From the NCBI RefSeq assembly GCF_000021925.1, contig NC_011830.1, positions 4,809,001-4,873,000 of the forward strand: a stretch of DNA of 64,000 nt, in the 5' to 3' direction. Below are positions 25,651-34,282 of this stretch, piece by piece. Positions within the stretch are counted from its first letter, which is position 1; the number at the start of each line of letters is the position of its first letter. Both the position numbers and the translations under genes were made by a program. The notes below the pieces were generated by a model. That model ran no database searches and was not told the origin of the DNA. It was given only the letters and a program-made list of their open reading frames with translations. This DNA comes from Desulfitobacterium hafniense DCB-2. Its GTDB lineage: Bacteria; Bacillota; Desulfitobacteriia; Desulfitobacteriales; Desulfitobacteriaceae.

Positions 25651-27660
25651 TTATAGTTTAAATTTCATGATGACCGTTTTAAGGCTTTGGGCTAATTCTG
25701 ACAGCCCTTCACTGGAAGCCGCGATTTCCTGGACAGATGCTGTTTGCTCTTCCATGGAAGCGGTAACTTCCTCTGTGGCGGCGGAATTCTCTTCAGCGAT
25801 GGCCGAGAGAGCTTGTAATGTGGAATGGATTTCATCCTTAATTTTGTCCATTGCCGCTTCCGAAACATTCAGCTCGTTCACGGCTTGGATAGCTTCCTCC
25901 ATGGATTGGGCAATCACCCGATATTTATCCTGGCAGGTCATAACGCTTTCCGCTTGTTCCTTGGATATCTGGGATACTCTCTCCATGTTTTTGACCGCAT
26001 CCTGAGAGTTATTTTGCAGCTCCTTCACCATGAGATCAATCGATTTAGTGGAAGCGGAAGATTGCTCAGCCAGCTTGCGAATCTCTTCGGCCACCACGGA
26101 AAATCCCCGTCCGGCTTCCCCTGCCCGGGCTGCTTCGATAGCTGCGTTCAAGGCCAGGAGATTGGTCTGTTCTGCTATGGAAGCAATGACATTGCTGGCT
26201 TGCTCAATCTTTTGGGAACTTTCATTGGTTTTAAAAATTACTTGACGGATTTCCTCAGTGGCTCCGTTGTTTTCCTGAGAGATACGGGTGAGGTTATCGA
26301 TCTCTTGCAGGCCTTCCTCCACAACAGCGGAAACCCTATTCGATGCCACATTTAAGGCTTCCACCAACTCAAGATCTTTCTCAATGGCTTGTCCGAGACG
26401 GACGGCTTTCAGCGCTCCCTCTTCCGTATTGCCGGCTTGCTCGGATGCTCCTCTGGCAATTTCCGTAACTGCTCTCGATACTTCTTCCGCAGTGATGGCA
26501 CTTTGCTGGGTTGACGCTGTCAGCTGCACAGACACAGCGGCGACTTTCTCAGAGGACTCTTTGACGTCCCCTATAAACTCTCTCAGGCTGGCGGTGATGA
26601 CTTGGATTCCTTTGGCCAAGGCTCCGATCTCATTGGCTTTTTTGAGCAACCCTTCAGGTACATCCTGGGTCACATCCAAGCGGGCAATTCTCTCGGCACT
26701 CTCCGTCACTTTCATAATCGGCTTAGCCAGAGAATTTCCAATCAGGGTGACAAAGCCCATAGCTATGAAAAAAATAATCACTCCGGTAACTAAAATATCC
26801 TTTTGGAGAGCAGGGATGGCTGACAGAACTTCTTCCTGACTGGCCGTAATAACGAAGGTCCAATCGCTGCCCTGAATAGGAGCATATCCCGCATATAAGT
26901 CCTGACCGTTATAAGTATAGGAGCTGACTCCCTGACCGCTCTGCAGCAGGTTTTCAATCATCGTCGCCGTGGACATTAAACTTTGGTCCTCTTTGACTGC
27001 TTCGATAGGATTGAATTGAGCGAACACTTTTTCCCTGTCCGGGTGGGCAATAACCGTTCCCTGGCTATTAACCATATATCCATAACCATTTTGACCATAT
27101 CCTGTGTCTTCCGCGATCAGGCTTAAAGCATTGCCGTCACGGCGCCCGATCAATGCCCCCACCACTTTCCCTTCGTTGACAATCGGTGTGGCATACATAA
27201 TAACCAGGCTGTTGGTCACCCTGCTGATGATCAGGTCGGATACATTGGTTTCCCCTTTTAAGGCCTTTTGCACATAGTCCCGGTCTCCCAGTTGGTTGGT
27301 TGACCCATCGGAATAGCTGACGGAACCGTCCAGCTGAACGACCCCAAGATCAAGAAAATTGGTGTTGGGGAGTTGTCTTTGCAAGATGGGTTGTTGTACC
27401 TGCCAATCCATGGTTTGCATATCTTCCCTTAAGGCGATCATCTCCAAGGTTTTCTTTTGGGTTTCCAAGCGGCTTTCCGTGAGTTTAGCCGAGTCGGCGG
27501 CAAGGGTGCCTAACGCTTTTTCTGCTTCAGCCGTCAGGGCATTGCTGGCCTTGGCTAAAGACAGATATCCCAGGGCTAAAGATGATAGCAATACAAGTAT
27601 GGAAAAATAAATGACCAGTTGTGTTCTGATACTTTTCAACACACAGTCCTCCAATTTCAT
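25651..27660 (-). CDS. Methyl-accepting chemotaxis protein with dCache sensor
   Basis: Start MKLEDCVLKSIRTQ at 27660 is preferred because GGGGA lies about 10 bases upstream and the longer frame would overlap the previous gene by 40 bases; this gives 669 aa. A first membrane helix (LVIYFSILVLLSSLALGYL) is followed by an extracellular dCache-like domain (LDLGVVQLDGSVSYSDGS, DYVQKALKGETNVSD, VGALIGRRDG). A second helix (ILVTGVIIFFIAMGFVTLI), HAMP and the cytoplasmic signalling tip (IAEQTNLLALNAAIEAARAGEAGRGFSVVAEEIRKLAEQS) follow. It follows the GGDEF-EAL gene with a gap of 5 bases. The ligand is unknown. Confidence 0.9.
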   Translation of the reverse strand: MKLEDCVLKSIRTQLVIYFSILVLLSSLALGYLSLAKASNALTAEAEKALGTLAADSAKLTESRLETQKKTLEMIALREDMQTMDWQVQQPILQRQLPNTNFLDLGVVQLDGSVSYSDGSTNQLGDRDYVQKALKGETNVSDLIISRVTNSLVIMYATPIVNEGKVVGALIGRRDGNALSLIAEDTGYGQNGYGYMVNSQGTVIAHPDREKVFAQFNPIEAVKEDQSLMSTATMIENLLQSGQGVSSYTYNGQDLYAGYAPIQGSDWTFVITASQEEVLSAIPALQKDILVTGVIIFFIAMGFVTLIGNSLAKPIMKVTESAERIARLDVTQDVPEGLLKKANEIGALAKGIQVITASLREFIGDVKESSEKVAAVSVQLTASTQQSAITAEEVSRAVTEIARGASEQAGNTEEGALKAVRLGQAIEKDLELVEALNVASNRVSAVVEEGLQEIDNLTRISQENNGATEEIRQVIFKTNESSQKIEQASNVIASIAEQTNLLALNAAIEAARAGEAGRGFSVVAEEIRKLAEQSSASTKSIDLMVKELQNNSQDAVKNMERVSQISKEQAESVMTCQDKYRVIAQSMEEAIQAVNELNVSEAAMDKIKDEIHSTLQALSAIAEENSAATEEVTASMEEQTASVQEIAASSEGLSELAQSLKTVIMKFKL

Positions 27661-27665
27661 TTTAA

Positions 27666-29456
27666 TTAAATCCCCAGAGCCTCGGCGTTGATTTGGGGCT
27701 CGCATTTTTTGTTCGCTATAATTTCAGCAAGCTGATGCTGTGGTATGGGCTTACTATAGAGATACCCCTGACCGGTGTGACAGTTGAACCGCTTCAGGTG
27801 GGACAGCTGCTCCGGACTTTCAATTCCCTCGGCCACCAGCTTGATATTGAGTTCACGAGCCAGATTGATCACAGAATGGGTAATAATCGTGCTGGTTTTA
27901 TTGGTAGGGATGTTCTGTATAAAGGAGCTGTCGATTTTTATAATATCTATATTAAAGGTAAGCAAATACGATAAGGATGAAAAACCTGTACCGAAGTCAT
28001 CCACGGCAACCAAAATGCCGATCTCCTGAAGTTTTTGCAGATCGGCAATGACCTTCTTGGCATTATCGATGAGGACACTTTCCGTGATTTCTATAATGAG
28101 ATAGCGGGGGTCGAGCTGCATCTTGTCAAGAATGGCCTGGATGCTCTCCACAAAGCACTCCTCCGCAAACTGCACGGAGGAGCAATTGATGGATACTTTA
28201 AGGGGAGGCAGTCCTTCCTTTTGCCATTGCTTATGGCTGCGGCATACTTCTTCCAACAGCCATTTTCCCATATCCACTATAAAACCGGTTTCTTCCATGA
28301 TCGGGATAAATTCAGCGGGGGAAATCATTCCGCATAAAGGGTGTTTCCAGCGCAGCAAAGCCTCTACGGCCAGGACTTCATTGGTATATAGATTGACTAT
28401 AGGTTGATAATGCACCGCAAACTGACCTTCCTTAAGGGCCTTCTGCATGTCACGGCGCAGGAGAAATTCTCTGTAATTCTTATGCTCCACATCAGCTGAA
28501 TAAAATTGGTAGTGCTTTTTGCCGGCCGCTTTGCCCCGTAATAAAGCGGCGTAAGCAGACTTAACAAGAGTCTCACTATCTTGGGCATCATGAGGATAGA
28601 GACTAATACCCAGGCTCACACTAATATCCAGTTTATGCTCATCCACTATAAAGGGGGCATCAAAAAGGCGCAGAACCTCTTCAACCAAAGGGAGATAATC
28701 ATCCTGCCCCTCTCCCCGGGCAGCCACTATGGCATACTGGTCCCCGGAAAAGCGGCAAAGCAGCACCTGATCCGTGCACAGCAAGCGCAGACGCCGGCTG
28801 ATTTGCCTGAGCAACTGGTCCCCATGCTCATAGCCTAAGTAGCTGTTGATGTATTTGAATCGATCAATGTCCACAATGATCAGTGCCAGGGCTTCTTCTC
28901 CCCTGGCCTCCGCCATATGCTGACTCAGCAGTGATTCAAAGGCGCCCCGAGCGGGAAGCCTGGTCAGTTCATCCAGGGTTGCCGGGGCTTTGGCCTGGCT
29001 ATCCTCTCTGTTGCGATCTGAAGAAGACACTCGCCAATTGAGGATTACCCCTTGTATGGAGGGTTCCGATAACTTATTGCGCATATCGCAGGATAAGATA
29101 ATTTCCTGTCCCGCTTTCGTCTTTATCTTTATTTCCTCTTGCACCACTTGATCAGGATGATTGAAGGCTAAAGTCAGCATCTGCTTAAATTTATATTTTT
29201 CTGTTGGTTCAAGAAGTTCGTAGGCCGGCTTACCTATCCGCTCTTCGGGTTTGTAACCGAGTATCTTTTCAACAGCAGGGCTTATGTATTGAATGGTCCC
29301 ATCAGAGTTGATAATCTCAAACACATCATGAGAGTCTTGCACTAATACTTGAAAGCGTCTTTGCAGGTTCTTTAATGCATAACTTTCGCCAGGATTGTGT
29401 TTCTTTTCGTTTTTAGCAATGGTTTTATTCCGGGCCAATATACTACTCTTCCTCAT
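27666..29456 (-). CDS. PAS-GGDEF-EAL protein, probable c-di-GMP phosphodiesterase
   Basis: This 596-aa protein has a PAS domain (about 30-150), a GGDEF domain whose signature is degenerate (RFSGDQYAIV), and a complete EAL domain (AVEALLRWKHP, EITESVL, VDDFGTGFSSL, IKIDSSFI, VAEGIES). The broken GGDEF and intact EAL point to phosphodiesterase activity, with the GGDEF perhaps binding GTP. No membrane helix is seen. It has a strong candidate promoter at 29557-29585 and runs into the chemoreceptor gene. Confidence 0.88.
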   Translation of the reverse strand: MRKSSILARNKTIAKNEKKHNPGESYALKNLQRRFQVLVQDSHDVFEIINSDGTIQYISPAVEKILGYKPEERIGKPAYELLEPTEKYKFKQMLTLAFNHPDQVVQEEIKIKTKAGQEIILSCDMRNKLSEPSIQGVILNWRVSSSDRNREDSQAKAPATLDELTRLPARGAFESLLSQHMAEARGEEALALIIVDIDRFKYINSYLGYEHGDQLLRQISRRLRLLCTDQVLLCRFSGDQYAIVAARGEGQDDYLPLVEEVLRLFDAPFIVDEHKLDISVSLGISLYPHDAQDSETLVKSAYAALLRGKAAGKKHYQFYSADVEHKNYREFLLRRDMQKALKEGQFAVHYQPIVNLYTNEVLAVEALLRWKHPLCGMISPAEFIPIMEETGFIVDMGKWLLEEVCRSHKQWQKEGLPPLKVSINCSSVQFAEECFVESIQAILDKMQLDPRYLIIEITESVLIDNAKKVIADLQKLQEIGILVAVDDFGTGFSSLSYLLTFNIDIIKIDSSFIQNIPTNKTSTIITHSVINLARELNIKLVAEGIESPEQLSHLKRFNCHTGQGYLYSKPIPQHQLAEIIANKKCEPQINAEALGI

Positions 29457-29556
29457 GATTTGATCCTTTCATCGGGAAACCCCTGTATCTAATCGATTTT
29501 AAGTTACATCCTCAAGTCAGGTAAGTAATCACTCACTCTCTTTTGCTACACGATTT

Positions 29557-29585
29557 ATTATTTAATACTACTATAAATATGTCAA
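29557..29585 (-). promoter_or_regulatory. Sigma-A promoter for GGDEF-EAL/chemoreceptor genes
   Basis: On the minus strand TTGACA (29580-29585) precedes AATAAT (29557-29562) by 17 bases, about 100 bases upstream of the start codon. Confidence 0.6.
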
Positions 29586-29678
29586 TACTATCTTTAATTA
29601 CCAGATAATTCTTTTTGCGACATATTACGACATTTACCTTCTTCATCTCTTTGAGCCTAGAACATCATTGCCGTCAGG

Positions 29679-29876
29679 CTAGGCCGCTTCTTCAATCCCC
29701 AGCAGCGCAGCTATCCTGTCCCGGTATTTATTGCCGGGGCGGCTGCCGTAGAGAATTTCGCTGAAGCGGTTCATGGGTATGTTGTACTTCTTGCAAAATT
29801 CGCTGTTGCTCATTCGCCTGTCGATTAGTCTCTTTTTCACTTCAACTCCGAACGGGGTCAGTTCTTTTAAGCGCAC
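29679..29876 (-). CDS. Small HTH (Cro-like) DNA-binding protein, 65 aa
   Basis: A GTG start at 29876 with GGGAGG 9 bases upstream gives 65 aa. The middle (SNSEFCKKYNIPMNRFSEILYGSRPGNKYRDRIAALLGI) resembles a compact lambda-repressor-like helix-turn-helix of the kind found in phage control regions. It is divergent from the XRE repressor gene at 30144. The pair looks like a remnant of a phage or mobile-element switch, but no other phage genes are near. Confidence 0.6.
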   Translation of the reverse strand: MRLKELTPFGVEVKKRLIDRRMSNSEFCKKYNIPMNRFSEILYGSRPGNKYRDRIAALLGIEEAA

Positions 29877-30092
29877 AGATCACTACCTCCCATATATGAG
29901 ATAAATTTTCCATTTCGGCAGCATCGGTTTACACAGATCTTCAGGTGTCACATTTTTTCTTTACCAGATACCGACAAATTCAACCATTGTACCTTAGCTG
30001 GTGCTGTATTACACTTGTCTTGCGGAAGAATTTCCCTATGAATATTATAGGCTCATATGTGGGACGATACAATAGATAATAGAGCAAATATT

Positions 30093-30108
30093 AGACGATT
30101 GTACGTCT
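30093..30108. promoter_or_regulatory. Candidate operator in repressor leader
   Basis: AGACG (30093-30097) and CGTCT (30104-30108) form an inverted repeat with a 6-base spacer, between the divergent HTH genes and 36 bases before the XRE start. It is short, so support is limited. Confidence 0.3.
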
Positions 30109-30143
30109 TATATCTCTGCACCGTATTGGATGGAGGAAAGTTT

Positions 30144-30566
30144 ATGAATGCTGAATCATTTAAAAAAGCTCTAGGCACCAGAATCAAACAGCTTAGAAAA
30201 AATGGCAAATTGTCTTTAGCGGATCTTTCAAGGCATCTTCCCAGTATTTCTCGCGCAAATTTGGGACGGATCGAAAATGGTGAGGTTATGCCGTCGGCTA
30301 TATTCATTTATGAAATCTCCTCATTTTTCAATGTTTCAGCCGATTGGTTATTAACCGGAAATACACCGGCTCTGCCCATTTATCTAAATGCTGAACACGA
30401 AAGGTTAATCGAGATGTTCAATCTCATGAATGGTATGGAGCAGCAGATTCTTATGGCTAACGCAGCATTTCTTTTGTCCACTGATTATTCTAAGTTGGCA
30501 AAACAACCTTTACATAAAAGCAAACCCATTGATCTGGAATCAACGCACTTTAATGAGGCGGAATAA
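30144..30566 (+). CDS. XRE-family transcriptional repressor
   Basis: The start MNAESFKKALG with GGAGG 7 bases upstream gives 140 aa. An N-terminal XRE helix-turn-helix (IKQLRKNGKLSLADLSRHLPSISRANLGRIENGEVMPSAIFIYEISSFFNVSADWLLTG, about 12-70) precedes a helical tail of unknown role. It faces the 65-aa Cro-like gene, so mutual control is plausible. Confidence 0.8.
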   Translation: MNAESFKKALGTRIKQLRKNGKLSLADLSRHLPSISRANLGRIENGEVMPSAIFIYEISSFFNVSADWLLTGNTPALPIYLNAEHERLIEMFNLMNGMEQQILMANAAFLLSTDYSKLAKQPLHKSKPIDLESTHFNEAE

Positions 30567-30589
30567 GAGCAGCCTTTATTTTTAGCCGC

Positions 30590-30613
30590 ATATGTGGAAA
30601 GTTTTCCACATAT
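30590..30613. repeat. Near-perfect 24-bp palindrome after XRE gene
   Basis: ATATGTGGAAA (30590-30600) and TTTCCACATAT (30603-30613) are perfect 11-base arms around GT. It lies 24 bases after the XRE stop and before the terminator. The arms contain TTTTCCACA-like strings close to DnaA boxes, but nothing else here suggests an origin. Confidence 0.6.
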
Positions 30614-30617
30614 AATT

Positions 30618-30645
30618 AAACCGCCCTCAAGGAGAGCGGTTTTTC
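30618..30645 (+). terminator. Terminator of XRE gene
   Basis: AAACCGCCCTC and GAGAGCGGTTT pair with one mismatch, followed by TTTTC. Confidence 0.75.
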
Positions 30646-30691
30646 GTATTGGTTCATCAGCTTATGGTGTGGGCTTAAACCAATTTTTGAT

Positions 30692-30731
30692 GAATAATAA
30701 AGGGACTAAACCCATTCAGGGTCCAGTCCCT
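30692..30731 (-). terminator. Terminator of diguanylate cyclase gene
   Basis: AGGGACT-AA-ACCC and GGGT-CC-AGTCCCT (30701-30731) form a hairpin. On the minus strand TTATTATTC follows it. Confidence 0.65.
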
Positions 30732-30765
30732 CCAAAAGCTTATAAGCAAAATTGTCAACAAATCC

Positions 30766-31563
30766 TTAAGCAATAATCCCTTGACTAAAGCGCCAGACGG
30801 TATTGCGGGTCTTCTTGGCCTGGTACAAAGCCTGGTCGGAGAAATTTACGATGAGATCCGTATTGTTGGTAAGCCTGTTCTCTTTGGCTTTGACTTCTTC
30901 CAGCTTCTTATAAGAAACCACGCCTGCACTAAAGGTTACTTTTTGGGAAGCTATCTCCGGGCCAAAGTCATGATTTTCCATAAGGTTGCGGATTCTCTCA
31001 ATGAGATTAGCCGCTCCCTCTTCGCTGGTTTCAGGCAATAAAATCGCAAACTCTTCGCCGCCCCAGCGGATGACTTCATCACTGGCCCTGACATTTTTAC
31101 GCAGGAGCCCGGCGACTTCCTTAATCACCTTATCCCCGGCAAGATGGCCATAAGTATCGTTGATATTCTTAAAGCGATCGATATCAATCATGGCCAGGGA
31201 GTATTCTTTTTCTTGCTTTGCGTATTTTTCCATATCGATATTCAGGCGCAGGTACATAAAACCCTTATTGGGCAACCCCGTCATGGAGTCTGTATACCCC
31301 TTAACCGCCAAAGTCTTAACAAATTCACCCAGGGAGATGCCATTAAAAATTAAAACGACCACGACGGACAGCCAAACCCAGCGTGCCTGATGCAGAGGGA
31401 AAAACCAATAAATAAAATAGGCTAAGAGCCACAGTAAGATACCCAATAGGGAGAGAATCAAAGGGGCATGGCTCATGAACAGCTTGGTAAAGATCTGAAC
31501 AAATTTTTTCAAGCCACTCACTCTCCCTTTCGGCTTAGCCCTTATGCTTGTTCTAAACATCAC
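30766..31563 (-). CDS. Membrane diguanylate cyclase (GGDEF)
   Basis: This 265-aa protein has two membrane helices (PLILSLLGILLWLLAYFIYWFF and WVWLSVVVVLIFNGISL), then a GGDEF domain with an intact active site (RWGGEEFAILLPET) and an inhibitory I-site RASD five residues before it. It makes c-di-GMP from GTP. It is monocistronic, with a terminator downstream. A PerR-like box lies 43-57 bases upstream of the start, which could tie it to oxidative stress. Confidence 0.9.
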   Translation of the reverse strand: MMFRTSIRAKPKGRVSGLKKFVQIFTKLFMSHAPLILSLLGILLWLLAYFIYWFFPLHQARWVWLSVVVVLIFNGISLGEFVKTLAVKGYTDSMTGLPNKGFMYLRLNIDMEKYAKQEKEYSLAMIDIDRFKNINDTYGHLAGDKVIKEVAGLLRKNVRASDEVIRWGGEEFAILLPETSEEGAANLIERIRNLMENHDFGPEIASQKVTFSAGVVSYKKLEEVKAKENRLTNNTDLIVNFSDQALYQAKKTRNTVWRFSQGIIA

Positions 31564-31605
31564 TTAAATCGCTATAGATCAAAAATAGTTTTTTTTAGTA
31601 GTTTT

Positions 31606-31620
31606 TTATAATTATTCTAA
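31606..31620. promoter_or_regulatory. PerR-like box upstream of diguanylate cyclase
   Basis: TTATAATTATTCTAA differs from the PerR consensus TTATAATNATTATAA at one base. It is identical to the 15-mer in the rubrerythrin promoter. On the minus strand it overlaps a possible -10 (TAGAAT) that lies 16 bases after TTACTT. Confidence 0.55.
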
Positions 31621-31723
31621 TATCAACCAAATAATAAGTAATTCCTAATTCCTCTGATAATTCGCCATATTCTTAAATAATCCTTTTTTTCACCATAAGT
31701 AATTATATTGTCTCCTGATAAAA

Positions 31724-31750
31724 GAATGCCAGCAAAAATTATTTGCTGGC
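31724..31750 (-). terminator. Terminator of amino acid ABC operon
   Basis: GCCAGCAAA and TTTGCTGGC (31728-31750) form a 9-bp stem with a 5-base loop. On the minus strand ATTCTTTTATC follows, and the stem lies 28 bases after the ATPase gene stop. Confidence 0.65.
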
Positions 31751-31777
31751 CTGAACATTCTTATTGGTGAATAGTGT

Positions 31778-32551
31778 CTACTTGGCGCTCATGTGATTGA
31801 GAAAAGCCTGAGTCCTTTGCTGCTTAGGATCTCCAAACACGGCTTCCGGGTCCCCTTGTTCGACGATCTCTCCCTTGTCCATGAAGATAACGCGATTGGC
31901 TACTTCACGGGCAAAGCTCATTTCATGGGTCACCACAATCATAGTCATATGCTCTTCAGCTAACTGCCGCATAGCCTTCAGCACTTCACCGGTCAATTCG
32001 GGATCAAGGGCTGAAGTGGGTTCATCAAAAAGCATAATATCAGGATTCATGGCCAAAGCGCGGGCGATGGCTACCCGTTGTTTCTGCCCACCGGACAGCC
32101 TGGACGGATAGCAATCCAGCTTATCGAGAAGGCCCACCTTGCCAAGCAATTCCTTGGCTACAGGGATGATCTCGTCTTTTTTTACCCCTTTAACCGTTAA
32201 GGGGGCTTCAATAACATTTTCTAAAACGGTGAGATGAGGAAACAGATTAAACTGCTGAAAGACCATGCCCATTCGGCGGCAGATCATGCGCGCTTGGGAT
32301 TCTTCTGCATAAGCCACTTTTCCTTCTGCCGTGGTGGAGACCAATTCATCCCCTTCGATGGTGATGCTTCCTCCGTCAATCATTTCCAGCCGGTTCAGGC
32401 AGCGTAAAAAAGTGCTTTTGCCTGAGCCGGAAGGGCCGATGACAGCTACTACTTCTCCCTTGAACACTTCCAGGGAGACTCCTTTGAGAACTTCCAGCTT
32501 ATCAAAGTTCTTCTCAATATTTAAGGCACTGATCATTTTCATTCCATTCAC
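31778..32551 (-). CDS. Polar amino acid ABC transporter ATP-binding protein (GlnQ type)
   Basis: This 257-aa ATPase has Walker A GPSGSGKST, the Q-loop region MVFQQFNLFPHLTVLENV, signature LSGGQKQRVAIARALAMNPDIMLFDEPTSALDPE and the switch histidine in VVTHEMSFAREVA. The HLTVLENV form is typical of the polar amino acid class. It closes a three-gene operon with the permease and binding protein, 9 bases after the permease stop. The amino acid carried is not clear. Confidence 0.92.
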   Translation of the reverse strand: MNGMKMISALNIEKNFDKLEVLKGVSLEVFKGEVVAVIGPSGSGKSTFLRCLNRLEMIDGGSITIEGDELVSTTAEGKVAYAEESQARMICRRMGMVFQQFNLFPHLTVLENVIEAPLTVKGVKKDEIIPVAKELLGKVGLLDKLDCYPSRLSGGQKQRVAIARALAMNPDIMLFDEPTSALDPELTGEVLKAMRQLAEEHMTMIVVTHEMSFAREVANRVIFMDKGEIVEQGDPEAVFGDPKQQRTQAFLNHMSAK

Positions 32552-32560
32552 CTTCTTTCC

Positions 32561-33235
32561 CTATTCATCATAGGCCGCATAGCGTTTCTCAAGCCTTTGG
32601 AAGCCCCAGGTCAGAACCAGGGTCATCAGCAGGTAGAACACTCCGGCGACGATAAAGGGGGTCATGGTAAAGTCTCTCTGAACCAGGGCTCTCGTAGTAC
32701 GCAGCAAATCATTCATGGCCAGTACATAAATCAGGGAGGTGTCTTTGACCAGGGTGATGGTCTCATTGCTTACCGGCGGCAGTACCCGTTTAACGACTTG
32801 AGGAAGGATAATGCGGCGCATGAGCTGACCATAGGTCATGCCCAAAGCCCTGGCTCCCTCATATTGCCCACGTTCGATAGACTGAATTCCCGCCCGGAAA
32901 ATTTCTGCAAAATAAGCGGCATAATTCAGGACGAAAGCCAGTATGGCGGCTTGAAAATCTGTGAGAATAAGAATTTCCCCAATAACCGGAATAAAGGGCA
33001 GGCCAAAATAGACAAATAAGAGCTGAAGCATGAGAGGGGTGCCTCTAAAAACCCATATATAGACCCCTATCGCTGAGCGAAGCACTCCAAACCGGGATAT
33101 ACGGCCCAGGCTAAGCATCAATCCCAAGGGTACGGACATGACGATGGTGACGAAGAACATTTTTAAAGTGACTGCTGTACCGTTTAACATGGGGCCCAGT
33201 ATTTGCAAAATATAGTCCATGACTTCTCTCCTCAT
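32561..33235 (-). CDS. Polar amino acid ABC transporter permease (GlnP/HisM type)
   Basis: This 224-aa membrane protein has about five helices. The class-specific loop is seen at AAYFAEIFRAGIQSIERGQYEGARALGMTYGQLMRRIILPQ, the EAA contact site for the ATPase. It lies between the binding protein (66 bases upstream) and the ATPase. Confidence 0.92.
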   Translation of the reverse strand: MRREVMDYILQILGPMLNGTAVTLKMFFVTIVMSVPLGLMLSLGRISRFGVLRSAIGVYIWVFRGTPLMLQLLFVYFGLPFIPVIGEILILTDFQAAILAFVLNYAAYFAEIFRAGIQSIERGQYEGARALGMTYGQLMRRIILPQVVKRVLPPVSNETITLVKDTSLIYVLAMNDLLRTTRALVQRDFTMTPFIVAGVFYLLMTLVLTWGFQRLEKRYAAYDE

Positions 33236-33301
33236 GAGTTTTCAAAGGGTAGGGAGCGCCTCTATGCCAGGAGGCGTTCCCTACCCTTCCCTTGGTTCCT
33301 G

Positions 33302-34126
33302 TTACTTGACGATATCTTCTCCGAACCACTTCTTGGAGATTTCAGCGGACTTACCGTCCGCCTTCATGGCATCCAAGGCCCCTTGAAGCTTGCCTAAAAG
33401 CTCGGTGTCATCTTTGCGCAAACCAACACCGTATTCTTCTTCGCCAAAATTATCCTCAATAGCTGCAAACGTGCCCGGCTTTTTGTTCATGTAATACTTT
33501 AAAACAACTTCATCCCCAACCACAGCCTCAACCCGGCCGATGGACAATTCATTTAAAACCGCCACAAAGTCCGCATAGGTTCTTAACTCCTTAAAGGTGC
33601 CTGTCACTTCGGGTTCGGCATTGAGGGCATCCACACTGGAGCTTCCTTCCTGGGTACCGACGACCTTACCGGCTAAATCTGCTTTGGTCTTAATGTCTGA
33701 ACCGGACAGAACAACGACGATCTGACGATTGGCCATATAGGGCTTGGAAAAAGCTATTTTCTCCAATCTTTCTTTGGTGATGGTCAGCCCGTTCCAAATC
33801 ATATCAATCTTTTTGCTGTTAAGCTCCACTTCTTTACTGTTCCAGTCGATGGGCTTGAACTCAACTTCCATATCCAGGCGTGAGGCCACTTCTTTGGCCA
33901 TATCCACATCGAAGCCCACCAGATTGCCGCCGTCATCTCTAAAGCCCATCGGAGCAAAGGTATCGTCCAGCCCGATGACAATCTTTTGCTGTACGGCGCC
34001 TTTTTCCGGCTCTGTATTCGCCTTGCCCGGCTCATTGGCGTCTCCCGCACTGCTGGAGCTTCCACAACCCGCTAATAATAATCCTGACATAAGGACAGTC
34101 ATGGCAACTGCTACCCACTTCTTCAT
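33302..34126 (-). CDS. Amino acid ABC transporter substrate-binding lipoprotein
   Basis: Start MKKWVAVAMTVLMSG at 34126 has AAGGGG 9 bases upstream and gives 274 aa. The lipobox is LLLAGC, so the protein is anchored outside the membrane. The mature domain is a family-3 solute-binding fold (IVIGLDDTFAPMGFRDDGGNLVGFDVDMAKEVASRL, KIDMIWNGLTITKER, FSKPYMANRQIVVV). A candidate promoter TTTATC-N17-TAAAAT lies upstream at about 34163-34191. Confidence 0.9.
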   Translation of the reverse strand: MKKWVAVAMTVLMSGLLLAGCGSSSSAGDANEPGKANTEPEKGAVQQKIVIGLDDTFAPMGFRDDGGNLVGFDVDMAKEVASRLDMEVEFKPIDWNSKEVELNSKKIDMIWNGLTITKERLEKIAFSKPYMANRQIVVVLSGSDIKTKADLAGKVVGTQEGSSSVDALNAEPEVTGTFKELRTYADFVAVLNELSIGRVEAVVGDEVVLKYYMNKKPGTFAAIEDNFGEEEYGVGLRKDDTELLGKLQGALDAMKADGKSAEISKKWFGEDIVK

Positions 34127-34282
34127 TAGGAACAACCCCTTCTCTCTCACAATATCTTGATGCTATTTTACTTTAATACGCTAAAGAGATAAAAGGGTAA
34201 ACCGGCACATTATTGCAGGATAGACTTGTTTTGCTGAATCATGCTTATGATTTCGTCCTTTTTTATAGGATTTTATTTATTT

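Noticed and set aside
30590..30613. Replication origin or DnaA box cluster
   Set aside because: Only two DnaA-like strings exist, both inside one palindrome, with no AT-rich unwinding region or dnaA/dnaN nearby.
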